Assembly: GCA_002410125.1 (NCBI GenBank)
Contig: DHQH01000032.1
Span: forward strand, 1 to 7,206
Length of the DNA stretch: 7,206 nucleotides
Direction: 5' to 3'
Origin: Alphaproteobacteria bacterium UBA5343
Lineage (GTDB): Bacteria > Pseudomonadota > Alphaproteobacteria > RF32 > UBA5343
In this document: one piece after another, positions 4,729 to 7,206 of the stretch
Numbering within the stretch: the stretch's first letter is position 1
How the letters are laid out: each line of letters begins with the position of its first letter
Made by a program: the position numbers and the translations under genes
The notes under the pieces: generated by a model
What the model saw: only the letters and a program-made list of their open reading frames with translations
What the model was told of the DNA's origin: nothing
Databases searched by the model: none

Positions 4729-5529
4729 TTAAATTGCTTGTCCATAATGTTTTTTTGCATGTAAAGCATGTGCTGGCAATGATTTAACATAATTACCCTT
4801 CTTAGGAAGCACCGTACTATTTAAAGTTACCCAACCACTAATAAATGTGCCCTTAGCAATAAATGATATATCATCATTTGATGCCTCATCATCAGCATCC
4901 AATCCTTTATTGGCCAAATCAACATCACCTCTAGCTTGTATATCTCTTAACTCAACATCTGTTAACTTATCGTTCTGCATAAAGATATCACCATATACTT
5001 TTGATTTTTTATCATGTCCCTGTACTTTAACAGTTGCAAGATCTGAGTTTTCTTCTATTGCAATATCATTAACCTCATTCACTTGAATATTAACCTTAGA
5101 AATAGCTGAATTTCTTTCCATAATTAAATCACCACCAATATAATTAAATTTTATATCAGACAAGTGATGATTCTTATTATCTGTTATCTTGCAATCCCCT
5201 CCTATATAAGAAGGAGGTTTAAAACCACCATTAGCATGAGCCATATCTGAAATACAAACATCACCAGTAACTTTTAATGAAGTTAGAGAAGGTAAAGGAA
5301 TTTTATTACCACTTTTCTTGTTTTTTACCTTATTATTTATTAAATCATCACCTGTAATATGTAAATCACCATCAACAAGAAATAAAACAGTTGTTTCAGT
5401 ACGATATCCTTTAGCTTTTGTACTATCTTTAATCTTTTTAGATCCTGAAATTGTTTTATATGGTACTTTTAGTCTTGTTAATAATTCTGTTAATGTATTT
5501 CTTTGAACTCTATTAGGTGCCTTAGTCAT
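4729..5529 (-). CDS. Unrecognised GD-repeat protein, probable beta-solenoid
   Basis: This 266-residue protein belongs to no family I recognise. After a basic N-terminal part (1-45, NTLTELLTRLKVPYKTI), it shows repeated strand-like units that begin with an aliphatic or aromatic residue followed by G-D: VDGDLHI (52-58), VTGDVCI (87-93), IGGDCKI (109-115), IGGDLIM (131-137), VNDIAI (153-158), VYGDIFM (178-184) and ARGDVDL (199-205). From the second unit on, spacing is 21-26 residues, as in parallel beta-helix or LRR-like solenoids, often with Asn then Leu and a Val or Ile strand between. No signal peptide or membrane helix is visible, so it is probably cytoplasmic. AGGAG (5540-5544) lies 10 nt before the ATG. 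It is monocistronic, with its own terminator and an operator-like promoter. The role is unknown; a structural, binding or effector-like role would be speculation. Confidence 0.8.
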   Translation of the reverse strand: MTKAPNRVQRNTLTELLTRLKVPYKTISGSKKIKDSTKAKGYRTETTVLFLVDGDLHITGDDLINNKVKNKKSGNKIPLPSLTSLKVTGDVCISDMAHANGGFKPPSYIGGDCKITDNKNHHLSDIKFNYIGGDLIMERNSAISKVNIQVNEVNDIAIEENSDLATVKVQGHDKKSKVYGDIFMQNDKLTDVELRDIQARGDVDLANKGLDADDEASNDDISFIAKGTFISGWVTLNSTVLPKKGNYVKSLPAHALHAKKHYGQAI

Positions 5530-5560
5530 TTATTATAATCTCCTAAATAAAAAATTGTTT

Positions 5561-5606
5561 TAGACAAAATCAAATACAAAATATCACATTTTTACTATTT
5601 TGTCTA
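5561..5606 (-). promoter_or_regulatory. Promoter bracketed by 10-bp inverted repeat
   Basis: On the minus strand TAGACA (5606-5601, five of six) and TATTTT (5583-5578) are 17 bp apart, with TG near the extended -10 position. A perfect inverted repeat, TAGACAAAAT (5561-5570) and ATTTTGTCTA (5597-5606), covers the -35 box and the expected start near 5571. This arrangement is typical of operators for dimeric regulators that block or loop a promoter. It serves the GD-repeat gene. Confidence 0.5.
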
Positions 5607-5779
5607 TAGGTAAAATTTATAAAATTTTCGTGTAATATAACTAAAGGTTTATAATAAATCAATACTCTTTTCATAAAAAACATATAGTTAAAAATATTAG
5701 CTAAGACTGAATAAATACAAAAGTTCTACATTATAACGATTCGTATAAACTATACAAAAGAATATTAATAAGGTGCTAT

Positions 5780-5801
5780 GTGAATAAAAAGACGAGACTA
5801 T
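5780..5801. repeat. AAAAGACGAG repeat motif, third copy
   Basis: GTG, two or three bases, AAAAGACGAG, one or two bases, then CTA also occurs at 1833-1854 and 1963-1981. All three copies have the same orientation and lie outside coding sequence, one touching the pfkA stop codon. The hexamer GACGAG was not seen elsewhere in the window on either strand. Confidence 0.6.
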
Positions 5802-5852
5802 CAAATCATATCAATTTTGGACATATATACGGTTTAAGCCTCTCTTATAATT

Positions 5853-5950
5853 GATGGATTTTTAGATAAGGTGATTGATTTTAAGAAAAGAAGAACTTGA
5901 GCCTAGTAATTCTTAGGTGTGTTTTTCTTTTCTTAAAATTGATGCGATTT
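5853..5950. repeat. Dispersed ~100-bp repeat, copy at pntB 3' end
   Basis: The blocks run in the same order and spacing as at 1861-1961: GATGGATTTT (5853), AAGGTG at offset 15, ATTGATTTT, CCTAGTA at offset 49, and right end AAATTGATGCGATTT (5936-5950), only 2 bp from the pntB stop. The centre is a long hairpin: 5874-5896 pairs with 5921-5943 over 23 bp with three wobbles, which are G-U only on the plus strand. No T-run follows, so any pntB terminator function is weak. Confidence 0.6.
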
Positions 5951-5952
5951 AG

Positions 5953-7206
5953 CTAAAATGCCGATATAATTTGTTCGGTCATTTTTTTTGCATCACCAAA
6001 CAACATCATAGTATTTTCTCCATAAAACAGTGGATTATCAACCCCTGCATATCCTGCAGATAATGACCTTTTTACGAAGAATACTGTTTTTGCATTTTCC
6101 ACATCTAAAATTGGCATACCATATATTGGACTTGTGCTATCGGTTTTCGCTAACGGATTTGTTACATCATTAGCACCGATTACATAGACCACATCTGCTG
6201 TTGCAAATTCACGATTAATATCTTCTAACTCAAACACTTCTTCATAAGGAACATTTGCTTCTGCTAACAACACATTCATATGTCCAGGCATACGACCTGC
6301 TACTGGGTGAATAGCATATTTAACTTCTACACCTTCAGATTTCAAAGAATCAGCCATTTCTCTGACTACATGCTGAGCTTGAGCAACAGCCATACCATAC
6401 CCAGGAACTATAATAACTTTACTTGCATTTTTCATAATAAAACTAGCATCTTCTGGACTACCTGATTTAGCAGGTTTCTTCTCTCCATTAGCTCCAACAA
6501 CACTAGATGAAGCATCAGCACTGCCAAAACCACCAAGCATAACATTCGTAAGAGATCTATTCATACCTTTACACATAATATAAGATAGGATTGCACCACT
6601 TGCCCCAACTAAAGCACCTGTTATGATAAGCAAATTGTTACTAATAGCAAAACCAACAGCAGCAGCTGCCCAGCCAGAATAAGAATTAAGCACTGAAATA
6701 ACCACAGGCATATCTGCTCCACCAATTGGAATAATCAGCATAAAGCCAACAAAGACTGCAAGACTAATTAGAACATAAAAATCAACAACATTTAATCCTA
6801 TTACAAACATATAAGAAAAATAAACAATTGCTAAAACTACTAAGAGATTAAATAAATGCTGCCCTTTAAAGGTAATTGGATTCGCTTTCATATTTCCATT
6901 TAGTTTTAAGAAAGCAATCACAGAACCAGAAAAAGCAATCGCACCGATAACTAAACCTAATACTGTTTCAATTGGAGTATTAGTCCCACCATTACTAAGA
7001 GCTTCTGCTGTTGAAATTCCAACCGCAGCTAAACCACCAAAACCATTAAATGCAGCCACCATTTGTGGCAATGAAGTCATTTTCACCTTCAAGGCAGAAA
7101 TAGTACCAACAATTGCTCCAATTAAGATTGCAATTAAAATAAATATATAATCTCCAACCCCTGGCATAAAACAAGTTGTAGCCACAGCTACTAACATACC
7201 AACAGC
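5953..7206 (-). CDS. pntB: NAD(P) transhydrogenase subunit beta, N-terminus cut
   Basis: The membrane subunit couples inward proton flow to hydride transfer from NADH to NADP+, supplying NADPH. The frame stays open to the window edge (three more codons, Ala-Val-Gly, before the Met at 7197), so about 45 N-terminal residues are missing compared with the 462-residue E. coli protein. Counting from that Met, residues 1-210 carry about seven hydrophobic helices (domain II), followed by a linker rich in Gly/Ser/Lys (222-256). The NADP(H)-binding domain III (260-414) has VPGYGMAVAQAQ (264-275), HPVAGRMPGHMNVLLAEA (297-314), IGANDVTNP (340-348), VKRSLSAGYAGVDNPLF (375-391) and MLFGDAK (398-404). The channel histidine of E. 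coli PntB (His91, LHSFVG) is Asn here (FNGFGG), a variation I recall from other alphaproteobacteria. The pntA partner is presumably upstream, outside the window. Confidence 0.97.
   Translation of the reverse strand, partial: AVGMLVAVATTCFMPGVGDYIFILIAILIGAIVGTISALKVKMTSLPQMVAAFNGFGGLAAVGISTAEALSNGGTNTPIETVLGLVIGAIAFSGSVIAFLKLNGNMKANPITFKGQHLFNLLVVLAIVYFSYMFVIGLNVVDFYVLISLAVFVGFMLIIPIGGADMPVVISVLNSYSGWAAAAVGFAISNNLLIITGALVGASGAILSYIMCKGMNRSLTNVMLGGFGSADASSSVVGANGEKKPAKSGSPEDASFIMKNASKVIIVPGYGMAVAQAQHVVREMADSLKSEGVEVKYAIHPVAGRMPGHMNVLLAEANVPYEEVFELEDINREFATADVVYVIGANDVTNPLAKTDSTSPIYGMPILDVENAKTVFFVKRSLSAGYAGVDNPLFYGENTMMLFGDAKKMTEQIISAF

Larger units (their letters stand above)
5530..5952. other. 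Gene-free stretch between GD-repeat gene and pntB
   Basis: I see no plausible protein or RNA gene. Contents are the promoter and inverted repeat at 5561-5606, an AT-rich part to about 5740, the small palindrome GTATA-AAC-TATAC (5743-5755), the AAAAGACGAG motif (5787-5796), an inverted pair AAATCATATCAATTTT (5803-5818) and AAAATTGATGCGATTT (5935-5950), and the second copy of the ~100-bp repeat (5853-5950). Confidence 0.6.

Noticed and set aside
3974..5110. AATAGCTGAA also found inside two genes (near 3974 and 5101)
   Set aside because: Both encode Ser-Ala-Ile on the minus strand and lack the rest of the intergenic repeat, so they are most likely chance matches.
4847..5506. Two plus-strand frames inside the GD-repeat gene
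   Set aside because: They are shadows of the minus-strand gene, which has a good start, repeat periodicity, promoter and terminator.
6280..6465. 61-codon plus-strand frame
   Set aside because: It is antisense to the conserved domain III of pntB.
1..7206. CRISPR array, tRNA, rRNA, insertion sequence or defence/toxin-antitoxin system
   Set aside because: No regularly spaced repeats with unique spacers, no cloverleaf or rRNA sequence, no transposase, and no recognisable defence or toxin-antitoxin protein were found.
6961..7206. Loss of the PntB channel histidine as a sign of an inactive enzyme
   Set aside because: Asn at this site is, as I recall, usual in several alphaproteobacterial transhydrogenases, and all other domain III motifs are intact.

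Overview
The window comes from an AT-rich bacterial chromosome, most likely an alphaproteobacterium. The lineage call rests on a DUF1013/TrcR-family regulator, two DUF465 (YdcH-like) small proteins, a short S21 ribosomal protein and a group III type phosphofructokinase, all alphaproteobacterial in style. A reduced or host/gut-associated Rhodospirillales-like lineage fits the composition, but that is inference. Nothing points to a plasmid, phage, CRISPR array or intact insertion sequence. tRNA and rRNA genes are absent.

Layout from left to right. (1) 1-696, plus: the C-terminal part of an unrecognised, very acidic protein. (2) 795-1331, plus: trcR-like regulator, ended by a strong bidirectional terminator (1351-1386). 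(3) 1390-1551, minus: a 53-residue DUF465 protein with a good promoter and Shine-Dalgarno. (4) 1552-1978: a gene-free stretch holding the pfkA terminator, a second minus-sense terminator and tandem repeat units. (5) 1979-3055, minus: 6-phosphofructokinase. (6) 3179-3385, plus: a second DUF465 protein, whose stop codon overlaps that of (7) 3382-4149, minus: a degenerate GGDEF protein. (8) 4314-4520, plus: rpsU, preceded by a plus-sense intrinsic terminator or attenuator and followed by a hairpin and a possible pseudoknot. (9) 4729-5529, minus: an unrecognised protein built of GD-containing repeats of about 22 residues, probably a beta-solenoid, with a promoter bracketed by a perfect 10-bp inverted repeat. 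(10) 5530-5952: a gene-free stretch with repeats. (11) 5953-7206, minus: pntB, cut by the right edge.

The known genes are housekeeping: glycolysis (pfkA), NADPH supply (pntB), translation (rpsU) and cell-cycle transcription (trcR). They are mostly single-gene transcription units, each with its own promoter or terminator, and do not form a dedicated system. The most unusual content is between the genes. A roughly 100-bp element with conserved ends and a central hairpin occurs just past the stop codons of both pfkA and pntB, in the same orientation. A 10-mer, AAAAGACGAG, occurs three times, always at or outside gene ends. This looks like a dispersed palindromic repeat family that supplies, or has inserted next to, terminators. 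The GD-repeat protein with its operator-like promoter is the best candidate for an undescribed protein family here.
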